This document shows, piece by piece, positions 23,216 to 34,954 of a DNA stretch of 64,000 nucleotides. A program made the translations under genes and the position numbers. Source of the DNA: Hesseltinella vesiculosa (Eukaryota; Mucoromycota; Mucoromycetes; Mucorales; Cunninghamellaceae); the NCBI GenBank assembly GCA_002104935.1, contig MCGT01000001.1:248001-312000 (forward strand), read 5' to 3'. Under the pieces are notes generated by a model, which was given only the letters and a program-made list of their open reading frames with translations, ran no database searches and was not told the origin of the DNA. How positions within the stretch are numbered: position 1 is the stretch's first letter; each line of letters opens with the position of its first letter.

Positions 23216-26200
23216 TTACAATTGGCCATGGCAAGTTCGGATGAACCATTTGCCTGCTTCCACAAATAGGATCTGCGCAAGACAACAAGCGCAGATCATT
23301 GCCCAGGACAGACCATCCACATTTGTTAATTCCAACCACGAGGAGATGCCTGTAGAAAGGAAAGTCAGCCCTTAGTTCCGCGCCCTGAACACTCTCATTT
23401 ATTGCTTGCGCGTCCTCGGATTTTTTTTTTTTTAAAACGTGAGGCTGTGTCACCTCCTTTTTTTTTCGCACTTACCAGGAACATAAATACCGATCACCAT
23501 GAGCCCAAACGATATAATAAAGGCTACAATTAACCACACATTGTCAAATACATTGATGCTGAAGATGGATTGATGAATACTCTTGGATAAAAATGAATGA
23601 AGCAATTGCACCGTCGTCAAGGTCGTGAATGCCTGGTGAAATTCAGTTGGCTGCGTTAGGGAATAGTCTTTGTCTTAAAAATAGGGAGGGGTGGATTACC
23701 AGAGATTGTGCCTGAGCCAGGGTCATGTGTCGCACATAAAGTGCCAAACAATAAGTTAGGATGGTTAGACCAGCCATGAACAAAGCTTGTGTGCCAATCA
23801 CAGCCCATGCCACTTTAGTCAAAATGGCACGATGGGGGTCCCTTGGCAGTCGTTGCATCAACCCCTTTTCTTTCTTCTCCACCCCAATGGCCATCGCAGG
23901 AGGAATATCAGCTAAAAGAGAGAGAAAATGAGCACTGATTCTCGGGGGGAAAAGAAAATAGGAGGGACGGTACCTATGATGTTAGCCCACAGGATCATCA
24001 TGACTGTCAAGGGTAGATCCAAATTGGCAATGGCACAAATCAACATTAAAAAGATCTCTGCACCGTTGCAGCTGAGAAGATAAACCACAAATTTAAGAAT
24101 ATTGTCAAATACGTGTCGACCCTCTTCAATGGCATCCACAAGCGTAGCAAAGTCATTGTTCAGCAAGATCATGTCGGCTACCAATTTTGTTGTTTCCGTC
24201 CCCGATCCCATCGCGATCCCAATGTCCGCTTGTTTGATGGCCATCGCATCTTTAAAAAAAAAATGCTCAGCGTCTTTTTGTGTTGCCAGTAGAGCAACCC
24301 TTTTTTTTTTTTTTTCTGATTACCATTGACACCATCGCCTGTCATGGCAACCACTTCACCTCGCTGTTGCAATGCCTCAACAATTTTGAGCTTGTGATCC
24401 GGGCTTACACGTGCAAATACCCGAGGAAACGGTTCCAGACCCTGGATTTTTTCCGATGACATGAGATCCACCTCCTGCCCATGGACAACCAACGACTGCT
24501 CGGTCCAGTAAACAGGATGAGCATACGTGTCCCTTGCTATGATCCTCTGTCTTACCGAATTGTCCAAGTCTTGGAGAATGCCGATTTGACGAGCAATGGC
24601 GGTGGCGGTGGTAGGATGGTCGCCAGTCATCATGATAACCTGGATACCAGCTTGTTGGCATGTGGCAATGGCGGCCTCGATACCAAGTTTTGGCGGATCA
24701 CAGACAGCAATGAAGCCCACAAACACCAAACCCTGTTCATCAAACAGCAAGTCGAGATCGTCCTTGTTTTGGTTGGACTCCACTTGTGATTTTTCATCCT
24801 CGGCAGCGGTCGACGTACCTTCGGTCTGGATGCTGCCAACAGTGCTGCCATGCATACTGCTACAACTGCTTCGGTCGCTGCTCGTTGCAGCTCCGCTAGG
24901 AGGTCGGGCACTGGCTGGCGAGGACGCGGACAACAGGTGCGAGCGTGTGCTGTCCAGGGCTGGGAATTGTTTGATGGCGAGACCAATCACGCGCAACCCC
25001 TTGGCAGCCATCTTCTGATGTTCCTGGGTCGCAGTGTCACCCACTTTCTTGGTGATGGGTCCCATGGTGCCGTCAGGGCCATAGATGTAGGCGCAGCGGG
25101 ACAAAATGGCTTCAGGAGCACCCTTACACACCATCATTATCGAGTCCTCTTCAGCCAGTGGCATGGCGGTTGGACCACACTTGTTTTTTTTGTACACCAT
25201 CGACATCATCTTGCGGTCACGATCAAAAGGGCGTTCCCAAAACAAGGTCATCGGCCATGTGGCTGGGCCGTATCCGGTGTGTTCTGCAACGGCTAGTAAC
25301 GCTAATTCCAATGGATCACCTGTGCCATGCCAAGGCAAGCTGTTGGGGTCCACTAGATCCTCTGGCTCGCTTGAGGCATTTTTGTTGGCGTCTAACTGCG
25401 CGTGATGACACAAGGCACACACCATCATGGCTAGTGTGAATGATAGAGTGTTGTCTTTGTCTTGGATATGTCGTTTCTTCAAGGTCCCTGCCATTGGGTA
25501 TCCGGGGTTGATGTCGTTGATGTCAAAGCCTATGCCGTCGCCTGTCCAAAGCATGGCAGCGCTCATGCGTCCTTCCGTCAAGGTGCCTGTCTGAATAAGA
25601 AAAAAAATCGCATTAGAATAGATTAGAAGCGTTGGCATCTTCCATCGTGGATTTCTTCCCTCTTTCTTACTTTGTCTGAGCAGATCATCGTGACGCTGCC
25701 CAGAGTTTCAATAGCAGGGAGTGTCCGTAAAAGGCAATGTCTAGAAAATCGAGCTGGTCAATTGGTTTGCTCCCCCCCCCTCCCTGCCTCCCTTTTCTAT
25801 TGTCCATACCTCTTAGCCATGTGTCTGACAGCCAAAGCCATTGTGACAGTAGTGACAGCCACTAACCCTTCGGGAATCACTGACACAGCCAAGCTAAAGT
25901 ATGACAGAAGCCTCAGCAAACGGAAAATGAAAGAAATGGTGTTTTTACCTTAGACCGACATTGAGCATGTCATGAATATTTTTTTGCCAAGCGAGACCAA
26001 TAAACACCACAAAAGCACATAGCAAAGCCGCCAGGCCAACCAAACATCTTCCTAATTTGTCTAGCTTCATTTGAATTCGAGTCTTTGCCTTGGATCGTTT
26101 GCTTAATGCTGCGTTGATTTTGCCGATCTAAAAAAAAATAAAAAATAAAAAAGGTCAGGGATAATCCTGGCCATGTCAGGGGCGTTTTCGTAAAGTACCT

Positions 26201-27683
26201 CGGTGTCTAGGCCAGTCCGAGTGACAAGGCCTACAGCCCGACCCCGAATCACCATTGTGGACATGAACACATTGCAAAAGCAATCGCCAATGGGTATCCT
26301 TGGAGCCTAGGGGAAAGGCATTAGCGTCGACTTATTTTACACCTCCCTCTTACACTTGACAAGATGGGCTGGGCATTTTTTTGAACAGGCAGACTTTCTC
26401 CAGTCAAGACACTTTCGACAACTTCAAGCTGGTTGGCACTGAGTAGCCGCATGTCGGCTGGAATCACATCGCCTTCCTCGACCACCACCAAATCTCCAGG
26501 AACCAATTCATGCGCCGATACAATTTGACGCTGGCCATCACGAATCACCCGAGCCTTTGAGTGAAAAAAAAAAAGTTGTGAGGACAAGAGAAAAAAAAAA
26601 AAAAAAAAAAAGAAATAACCTGAGGGATGCTGACATCCATAAGGGTATGTAACGTCTTGCTGGCTTTCCATTCTTGAGTGAAACCAATGATTGTGTTGAT
26701 ACCAATGACGGACAAGAGGACAGACATGCTGTGGAAATCGCCCTGAGCACCTTCTACAATGGAGGCTATCAGGAGTAGGATCACCATCAAGTCAGTAAAT
26801 TGATGGAACAGGACCCGCCAGGCACTAGGCAAGGATGCAGGTGGCAACTGGTTTAGGCCATAATGTTGTTGGAGACGAAGAACCTTGGCGGCTGCCAAGC
26901 CATGGTCGGGGTGAGTAGCTGGGTACATGGCATGCAGAGTGACCAGGTCGCGATCGAAATACAACGCTGGAGGTGGATGAAGGATGGGATGATCTTGTTT
27001 GGTCAGAGCAAAAAACGGTGACTTTGTTTTTTCAATCAAGGTCGAGGTCATGCCGCTGTCCTTGAGAGCTCGTCCACAAGAGAGAAATGCGCCATCAGCA
27101 AAGTCATAGGCAAGTTTTTCCCTACATGGTTGCATGATGGTCACATTCCACACCTGCTCTAGGCCTGCTTTGATGGCGGGCCATTCATGGACGTGCTGCT
27201 GTTGAATGAATTGATGAGCTCCTTTGACTTTTGCAGATTAAAAAAAAGGAGAGAGGGAAAAGGTCAGCACCGAGAATGAGTAAAAAATAGAGAGGTTACC
27301 GTAATAAAGCAGATCCGCCCAGACGGTGAAGGCAGCCAAAGCAGCGGAAGTAGGTGATTGTTTTTTCCAAGGACGAGCCCGATGGGTCTGGCCTACGATG
27401 GACCACAGGGCACTTAATGTCGGAAGGAGTGCCGAGGAATGGATGTCAACCATGCCTTGAGCTTTGACATAGTAGCTCAATAAAAAATCCAACTCCAACA
27501 ACGCCCTGGTCTGGTGCTCTGGTTCATGCAAATCAATAACTGGGATTTTTTTAAAAATGAATAAAATAACGAGGGTGAATATGGATTTTTCAAAAAGGCA
27601 GGCATCGTCTTTTTACCATTCACTTGCAACAAATGCTCAAGAAAAGTGGATGCGCCTGTTGGAAAAGGTTGGTTTTTTTCCAT
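23216..27683 (-). CDS. P2-type cation (probably Ca2+) transporting ATPase with N-terminal extension
   Basis: P-type ATPase split by many introns. Core motifs in order: LNQLPPASLPSAW with FTDLMVILLLIAS, VPGDLVVVEEGDVIPADMRL, ESVLTGESLPVQ, VIPEGLVAVTTVTMALAVRH (the PEGL of Ca2+ pumps), MICSDK joining TGTLTEG across an intron, VCKGAPEAIL, CDPPKLGIEAAI, MMTGDHPTTATAIA, and GDGVN joining DAMAIKQADIGIAMGSG. Several C-terminal helices follow; the last exon reads ISSWLELTNVDGLSWAMICA and ends CHGQL (stop 23216-23218). About 180-190 residues precede the usual cation-ATPase N domain, from MEKNQPFPTG; they show no family I know. Subfamily (secretory Ca2+, ER Ca2+ or ENA-like) cannot be settled by eye. 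Confidence 0.85.
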
Positions 27684-28151
27684 TCAAGCAATGGAGAAGG
27701 GAAAGGTGGCAAAGAAGAAAAAAGAAAGGAAAGAGTTTGGGTGATTGGAAACAAGACCAGATGGTATATTTATTCACCCTCCCCTACGCGCCAGTAAAGA
27801 GCGGGTGGAAAACAAATAATAAAATTGGGCCGTGAAAATGCTTCTTTGACCGTGATGTGAAAATAGAAGAAAAAAAAAAAAAAAAAACCTGCACACTGGT
27901 AATGATCAACAGTTTCTCGGTTCTACATCATTGTGCACCGCATATCTCTTTCGATCATTGCCATATTTAAACTTATTACCTTCAATTGGAAATGAAGAAC
28001 TTTCCTCACAACTACGTCAGATTCACTTTTGCCGATGTGCATGTCGAATGATACGGCTTTTTTAATTTATTCATATGATACAAAAATGATGCGATTCACG
28101 GAAGAGAAGGAGAGAGGGAAAAAGCGATGGGAAAGGAAAAAGAGGGAAAAT
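27684..28151. other. Intergenic, upstream of the P-type ATPase
   Basis: Between the ATPase start (27683) and the 3' end of the PAS gene (28152). It contains an A run (about 27870-27888) and AT-rich sequence. No gene or RNA recognised. Confidence 0.4.
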
Positions 28152-28988
28152 TTAGTATTGTACAGGTTTCGGCACGAGGCGCACTACCATCACCAAGCAA
28201 TCGCTCGTTCCATTGATGACAGCTTCCACAGGGATATGAAGGTCGTTTTCAGGATCAATCATCCAATCAAAGCGTACACGGGATATAACAAACAAGGACT
28301 TGACAGCAGTACATTGGGCTTCGACAACCTCACGATCACGAGGGTGCACGACTTGGAACAAGGACATGTTGATGTAAGCCGTGGGTGGTAGACCTCCAAG
28401 GATGGGTGTCACCATCGGGTCCATGTCCGTCACTGTCAGAACAGAGGAGAAGCGATCCAGAAAGACATAGAACCGAGGCTCAGCTTGGTGAACATCCGCC
28501 CATCGTTTTGAGACGTGTAGGCTTCGCTGCAGATGCTCTTCCATCGGTGCAAACGGTTGGCCAGACATGGTGAGCAGAGCAAGCTTGCTGTCGTGGTCGA
28601 TTGCCTCTTCCAATATGAAGCATTCGTCTGCACTGTTCGCCCATTGCTTGTACAGGAGGGAATCTGGGTTGAAAATGGTGTTGCAAGTCACCAACGATTC
28701 CGAGGCATAGTGCACAGCAGTGGCCACCCTGACAAAGTGACCCAGTTTGTGTTTGAGCCGGTACGATACCATGGATGACAGCTTTTCGTTTAGCACATTG
28801 GACATGTGCACAACACGAATGGCCCTCATATCATCGCGGTGGACAAATTGATACACATCCTTGCCGATGAGTTCCTTTGGAGACCATCCAAGCACCTCCG
28901 TGATCGTATCGGATGTGTATCGAATGATGCAATGAGCTGTGTTGTCATAGATGATGATCCAACTTGGTGAGGATTGGCCGTCTGTCAT
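28152..28988 (-). CDS. PAS-domain protein
   Basis: Single exon, 278 residues, starting MTDGQSSPSW at 28988. A PAS fold spans about residues 10-110: IIRYTSDTITEVLGWSPKEL, IGKDVYQFVHRDDM, then YRLKHKLGHFVRVATAV. A weaker PAS-like segment fills about residues 165-275 (ILGGLPPTAYINMSLFQVVH, PRDREVVEAQ). There is no LOV cysteine motif (GxNCRFLQ), no zinc finger and no kinase, so it is neither a full WC-1 nor a WC-2 protein. It could be a sensor or dimerisation partner; ligand and output are unknown. It is divergent from the small PLDc_N gene. Confidence 0.78.
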   Translation of the reverse strand: MTDGQSSPSWIIIYDNTAHCIIRYTSDTITEVLGWSPKELIGKDVYQFVHRDDMRAIRVVHMSNVLNEKLSSMVSYRLKHKLGHFVRVATAVHYASESLVTCNTIFNPDSLLYKQWANSADECFILEEAIDHDSKLALLTMSGQPFAPMEEHLQRSLHVSKRWADVHQAEPRFYVFLDRFSSVLTVTDMDPMVTPILGGLPPTAYINMSLFQVVHPRDREVVEAQCTAVKSLFVISRVRFDWMIDPENDLHIPVEAVINGTSDCLVMVVRLVPKPVQY

Positions 28989-29386
28989 GAATGATAAGTG
29001 AAAACAAACAAGCTGCAGGTCTTTCCTGGCAGAAAAAAAAAAAAGGAAAGAAAGAAAAAAAAAACGTAAAGGAAGAAAAGGATAAAAAAAAAAAGGGCTC
29101 ATTTTTATTTCGATGTAGTCAAAGCCTTCCTATTTTTTTTTTGTGACAAGGCCAGCCTGGAACTCTTTCGAGTCTGTCCGTTTGGATTTAACCTTGCAAT
29201 TTGATATTGGCCGTTGTCTGTAACAAACAAGAAGCGTGGCGAAAGAAGGCTCTCTAAAAAGCTTAAAAAAGTGACACAAGAAAAGGTGGCACAAAAAAAG
29301 GCCTAGTTTTTTTCCTTTCAAAATGAGGTTTGTGATATTTTTTCCCTTTTCCTCTTCTTTATAATATTTTTTTTTTTACTTTCAAA
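28989..29386. promoter_or_regulatory. Divergent upstream region of the PAS and PLDc_N-like genes
   Basis: 398 bp with many A and T runs (for example about 29033-29064 and 29367-29378). No ORF. Presumed shared promoter. Confidence 0.35.
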
Positions 29387-29722
29387 ATGATGGACAATAT
29401 GTTGTCGTACAGCGGTGGAATCGTTGGCTTGCTCATCTTGATTTTGGACCTGATTGTGTTCTTTGAAGTGCTCAACTCTAGCCGAACCGTCACTGGCAAG
29501 CTGGGCTGGGGTCTTCTGGTCTTTTTCTTCCCTGTGATTGGGTTGATTTTCTACTTGTAAGTGTCAGCGTGCTTTACCCAAAACAACAACAACAACAAAT
29601 GAGATTATCTTGCAGGAGTCCTAATTTTATTTGCTGACCGTTCTTTTGTTTTTTACCTCATCAGCCTTTTCAGCAACCGAGAGCAACACAACAATCAAAC
29701 CTATGTACCTATTGGTGCCTGA
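29387..29722 (+). CDS. Small PLDc_N-like membrane protein (75 aa)
   Basis: Two short exons: MMDNMLSYSGGIVGLLILIL through GLIFY, then across an intron (about 29558-29664) FLFSNREQHNNQTYVPIGA and TGA at 29720-29722. Two hydrophobic helices flank the loop SSRTVTGKLGW. The layout DLIVFFEVLNSSRTVTGKL then WGLLVFFFPVIGLIFYFLF matches the PLDc_N domain, a short two-helix module found alone in many small membrane proteins. Function is unknown. Easily missed by gene finders because neither exon is long. Confidence 0.75.
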
Positions 29723-30019
29723 TGCATCTCTTCCTGTGTCACCATACCAAGAACTCTCTCTTCTTGGCTTCTTGCGCCTCTTTTTATTGCTTCCCCCTTC
29801 TGTAGGGTGATAATTTTTCTATAAAGAGATCAATCGATACACTCTATTCAATAGGTAATCTTATTTTTGTATGGTGTGTTTCTGCGTATTCAAAAGGGAA
29901 AAAAAAATTAAACGCCCAATTTGAAAGGGCTGTTGGGTATGCGTTCTTTTTTTTTGCGGTTTCTGGATTTGGTGCAACAGACATGGCTGGTTGGATTTGT
30001 CGGAGCTGTGAGCGAGTCG

Positions 30020-31670
30020 TCATTGGTCATCTTTGAGCTCTTGCAAGATCCATTTTGCTGTTTGAGGGATGAGGTTTGGATCTTCAAACGGAGATTGTAG
30101 AGGGTCGGTGCCAGTGCTGTCAATCGTTTTATCCAGCGGTGATTTCAAAGGTACAGTGGGGGTCGAATCTATGAGAGACCTGTTGTATATGGTGGAGCAT
30201 TGTTCAAACATGGACCGGGTTGAACCACTCAGCATCGGCACAGGAGACAAGTAATTTTCTTCGTCACCGCTGCGCTCGGCATGGGACGAAAGGGACCAGG
30301 AAGGTTTGCTAGCATGTCTTCCTGTAAGTCTGGACGTCTCCGACCGGGCCCCTCGGGAGGTAATGGAGCCTTGGTAATCTGATCTTGCCATGGATTGCCG
30401 CATGTTGATATTTTCTTCAAAGTGGATCACCGTCGCCGGGGGTCGCTTTTTTAACAAATAGCCTATGATGACCGGCTCAGTGAAAAAGACAATGCCAACA
30501 AATAAACCTGTCATGAAAAATTTGGTGAGCGAGGCAGATGAGCTTTTTTTTTTTTTTTTTGGTCAGCAATGTACCATCAAAAGCCGAGAAGAATGCATCG
30601 AGGAAAACGAGAGCCAGTGGGGGTTTATGGCCTTCAAACTGAACAAGTTGAACAGCAAAAGACCACACATTAGCCAGGAGTGGGACTGAAAGCATGGCAT
30701 GAGCTGAGTTTTTTTTTTTTTTTGTTGCTTACCGAGTGAATACACGACACAGCGAACGATGACCTTGGCAAGCAAACTGTATGGGTCCACAGGTGGCTCA
30801 ATAATAGACCTACGACGTTGCATGCCAGCAGAGACGGACGGACGACGTTGCTCAAACACCGTGAGTGACGAAGAATGGAACCTCGGCGCACCAAGGTCAC
30901 CTGGCGGTCGTTTTGAAGCGTGGCGCTGGCCATTGTAGATACCAAACAGCTTGATGACCGTCGCCAATGAACAACAAGTGGACACAAGTGAAATGGCAAA
31001 AATGACGCTATAGTACCAAATCTGACATTGAGGAAAGTGAGCCACTAAAAAAAAAATGCCTCGGCAGCCACTTACCCAGTGGATGGTATAATCCTCCTTC
31101 ATCTGAATGGTTTCTGTGTACCTACGGAAGTAATGAGTTTAGTGCCAATACGATTCAGGATTTTCCCCTTTACCTGCAAACCCAAGGATTGGTCATTGTA
31201 TATAATTCACCAAAGTCAGTGACCACATGGATGATGGATACAATGGTTGCCAGGCAGGAAAAGATAAAGATGAGCACATAGTAAATCATGCTGGCCTTGC
31301 TGGAGTGATGATAGCCGAGCACAAACACAACAACCAAATCAACGCCCACGCAACAGAGTGCCATGACGAAGACAGCATTAAAAAAAAAGTAAATCACCAT
31401 CGATGTTGCACAGAACGTCACCCCCGAGGTGCCAGCCAATGCTGCAATGCTAAACACGCCAGAGATGGTGACAGACAAACTGGCAATAAATACAAATCGC
31501 AAGGTGTTTCTCCTTGTTAACTCACGGTGATAAAATAATAAATATAAATACATGACTGTGGTGCACAGCGAGGCAAAGAGCGAAAGCGCCTCTCCTATAG
31601 TGTCGATGGTCCTGATGGTACCTTCATAGTTCAATGTGGTGAGGATGTAGAGGGAGGATTTCACTTTCAT
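30020..31670 (-). CDS. Seven-helix GPCR-like protein
   Basis: Five exons joined in frame. From MKVKSSLYILTTLNYEGTIR seven hydrophobic segments can be counted: ALSLFASLCTTVMYLYLLFY, FVFIASLSVTISGVFSIAAL, SMVIYFFFNAVFVMALCCVG, MIYYVLIFIFSCLATIVSII, IWYYSVIFAISLVSTCCSLA, LLAKVIVRCVVYSL with PLLANVWSF, and LFVGIVFFTEPVIIGYLL. A Ser/Arg-rich intracellular loop of about 75 residues lies between helices 5 and 6. A Ser/Thr-rich tail of about 140 residues follows helix 7. This is the layout of fungal cAMP-receptor-like or Git3-like receptors; the specific family is inference. A region just upstream (31671-31808) is open but has no clear start. Confidence 0.68.
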
Positions 31671-32449
31671 ACCGTCTTCGTCAGGTATACTTTTTTTACA
31701 TAGGGGGGGGGGGCAAAAGAAAAAAGATGGAAAAAGCAAAAGAAAACCATGGTAAATCCTGACCATTAAAAAAGTCAGTGGTAAGCAGGTTCCATGTTCT
31801 TTCCGCATTGGTATTGATCTAGCTGACCTTTAAAAAAGTGTTGCAGCATTAGCGCATCCACTTCGCCTCTCCTTTGAACGCCAAAAAACCGAGCCAGTGC
31901 GGTTGAGCTTCTATTCATCCATTCGCACGCGATGAGGTCATCTTTAGTGATACTATACTACTCAGGGGCCACATGAATGTAGCAGAACGGGCCATCGAAT
32001 GTCCGAGTGGTCAATCAACGTCAATAAACCTATATCCCCTTGCTTCTTGCCAAGGGAAAAGTGTCTGTGCACAGTACAAGGATGGATGATGGCAAAATCA
32101 GGGAGAACATCAAAGAAGGGTTGCCAAAGTTTTTTTTTTTTTTTTTTTGGGGGGGGGGGAAACTCGGGTGAACATTCACCGTCCATTTGCATGGCAGGGG
32201 TTGCATTAGCGCTCATGTGGAGTATGAAACAATTGGGAATGTCGCCTATTTTTGAGCCAGAGTGCCGCTCGGAATGCGCTTTTGAAAATTGAAAGTTAAT
32301 TTGTGCCTGCTACCAGATTTCCGCTCTCATTGAACGACTGCCAGGTTTTTATTTGAGTCATGAAGAGGGCAAAGTTGTCAGCCTACCTCTCATCATGAAA
32401 GACTTGTCCTTTTCATCAAGGTCAATCCTCATTATTTTTACTGGCATGC

Positions 32450-32760
32450 AAAGTTGGGAATTGACTTTGATTTTTTATCTGACCACCTGGGGGTTCCCTG
32501 GAAATTGACCGATTTGTCTTTTTTTTTTTTTTAGCTGGGCAGTAGGTGCCAAAAAGAATCTGATCAAAAGTTGGCTGGGCGACCATTACCAAACGACCTG
32601 ATTTTTTCTGGGCCATCTTTTATCATGCGTTTTCGCACTTGTGAAAAATTTCAGGCTAGTCTGATCGCTCCAAAAGTACTGCTTGATATTTGCTTTTTTT
32701 TTTTTTCAAAAAGAAAATGGGAGGACTGAATTCAACCTCCGCCTCGGCATGAAAGCAGCT
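32450..32760 (+). repeat. Dispersed repeat copy R3
   Basis: Single forward arm. Landmarks in family order: CTGGGGGTTCCCTGG, CCGATTTGTC plus T run, AGTTGGCTGGGCGACC, ACCAAACGACCTGATTTTTT, ATCATGCGTTTTCGCAC, AGTCTGATCGCTCCAAAAG, TTTGCTTTTT. Beyond the T run it continues with ACTGAATTCAACCTCCGCC, which is also found after the T run of R5, so the element is longer than the arm seen in R1. Confidence 0.7.
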
Positions 32761-34850
32761 CAAAAATGCCGGACGTTTGAAATGCCATCGGGATCTAGGC
32801 CGACCTCTCCGGCCGGCTCTAATCCATTTTTCAAAGATCGCTCGTCTTGGCTTACAATTCTTTCAGCGCAATCTCACTAGGATCAACTCATCGCATGTGT
32901 GTTGCAAAATAGATGGACGAGTCTCCTGGGCCTGGTAATACTGACACTATCCCTTCTCTGGTGGAAGGACCTACTTGGCAAAAATAAACACGCAATACCT
33001 TCACAGAAACCCAAACATACCTAGCTGATCCCAATTTTTTTCTTGGAGGTAGTTGTTGACCATGGGTTTATTACTGTAACAAGCCATCTAGCCATTACCA
33101 TATAATTCCAAATGAATCATCTACCCGACCTGTAGGTCTTGCAAAAAAAAAAAAAATAAAACACGCGAACGGCCACCTGTCCATGACAGGAAGGGCGTGC
33201 CTCACGCGCAAAACCTAGAAAAAGCCAGGTGTATTATGCAAGACTAAAACTATTAGCTGCAGCGCGTCACTAATGATGCATATTCGGGTCGTCATTTGGA
33301 TTCTTTGTTTCTTGGAAGGAATGAACATACTCTGTTAAGTTCCCAGGCCATCCTGATTTGAAACATATTAAACCCTCTCGTTACCCATGCAACCTGTTTC
33401 GACGCCAATACAAAGCACCCGTGCCATCTTGTTTATTTACATAGGAGAGCCACGATCCAAACGTTCGTGGCAAAAAAAAAAAAAAAAAAAAAGTGAAATT
33501 GGTGAACACGCTTGAAAAAAGTTTAATTGCTTCTGAAGAGAAGCTTGGCGAAGCACTCCAAACCTCGACTCCCTTTAGATAGAGTTTGACAAGGTGTCAC
33601 AGATTGCATTGCTCCCACCCCCCCTTGAACGCGCAGGTCCTGGGTCGTAGTACGTCGTGTCCTGCCATCCAGCGTCCTCACCTACCTTGCAAGCGCGAGT
33701 TTCCTTGTCGTCCTTCTAGGGGCAGTCCAGTTTTCTAGCCTCCAGTTTTGCTGGTGATCACATACCAGATCTAATCTATGTGACACGTGGTTGAATGGCT
33801 GAAAATAAAAAAAAGTAACAACGTGGTTGCCATCGAGCAATGCAGGTGGCACTTTGAAAGCTGAGCCAGATCAGGTTTCGATGCCGCATTATTTTACTCC
33901 TTAAGAGTGTTGAATGAAATGATCGTGTGTTTAATTTTCTGTGTTCACATGTGAGTGTTTTTTTTCTGGCCCTTGACCATCAAAGGGAACTGTGCCTTTC
34001 TTCACCTGCGGGTTCGTAAGTTAGTAATCTCCAAAAGAAGGACTTTTTTGTCGAAAAAAATGAGCAAGTGCGCAGATGACCTCGGATGTCGCAGTAGCCC
34101 ATTTTGGTCACCGACGCGTGGAATTCGGTTTTTGCTTTCTTGGCATGCTTTCTCAAGATTCTTGGTGCTCCATAGGAAAGATGGAGCGGAATTCCAAGGG
34201 TTGGTGATGATGCATTTGCAGACTGTTGCCAGGTTTGACCCAGCTTTTTTTCCTGCTTGTTGAAAATGTCGAACAAAAGAGAAAAAGAGGCACAGTGATT
34301 TCCTATTTTGGTGGGCGACTGGACGCAGTTGTGATGGACTGTGTGTGTTGATCAAGGCGGTTTCTTTTTTTTTAGTTCGTGTTCAGTCTAAAAATACGAC
34401 AGGCCGACTCACAGGCCATGACTGTTTGCAAGAGAGAGAGAGGGAAAAAGACCGCCAGACTTCCTTTTTCGAGAAGTGAGGGAGAAGGGCCGAGTTCGTT
34501 GGAAAATCATGATATTGGGCGTGGGCTTTTAGGGGAGGATAGAATTATAAAACCTTGTCGCTGTTTGTGTGCCCAGGCATCTTTCTCGGGTCGGTTCCGA
34601 TCCCCCCCTTTTATCATTGATCCACGGTTTTTCTCACTGTTGGTGACAGCACGCATCAGGAAAACAAATAAAGAAAACGCCCAAACCTTGCTCAATATTT
34701 TAAAAAAGGCAAGAGGTTCTTGTTGGAAAGGAATCCGGACGATCCTCCGCAAAGTATTTGTTTAACAATTTTTCTTGGGACCACACGCCCTTTTTTTTTG
34801 TAACATTACGCCTTCGGTGACATCCCGAAGCACTTTTTTTTGTCCAAGCC

Positions 34851-34857
34851 TATAAAA
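34851..34857 (+). promoter_or_regulatory. TATA-like box
   Basis: TATAAAA 104 bp before the RhoGEF ATG at 34955, in a position suitable for a core promoter. Sequence match only. Confidence 0.4.
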
Positions 34858-34954
34858 AAACGGCCATAGGTGACACGAAAAACAAGCAACAGCACAAAAA
34901 AAGGAAACTTGTGGTAATTTCAACCGTCATTTCTTTGTTCAACCTACTTTCAGA

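Larger units (their letters stand above)
31671..34954. other. Gene-poor region
   Basis: About 3.3 kb without a gene I can support. Open frames are short or poly-A/T derived. It contains repeat copy R3 (32450-32760), a G run at 32148-32159 beside a T run, an A run at about 33472-33492, and a promoter-like stretch near 34850. No tRNA or 5S-like structure was seen. Confidence 0.5.

Noticed and set aside
33160..33240. Short GC-rich inverted segments that might be a tRNA
   Set aside because: No A/B box pattern or acceptor stem could be found.
33955..34765. Plus- and minus-strand ORFs of 98-128 residues in the gene-poor region
   Set aside because: No family resemblance, no plausible splicing, and low-complexity flanks; likely chance.
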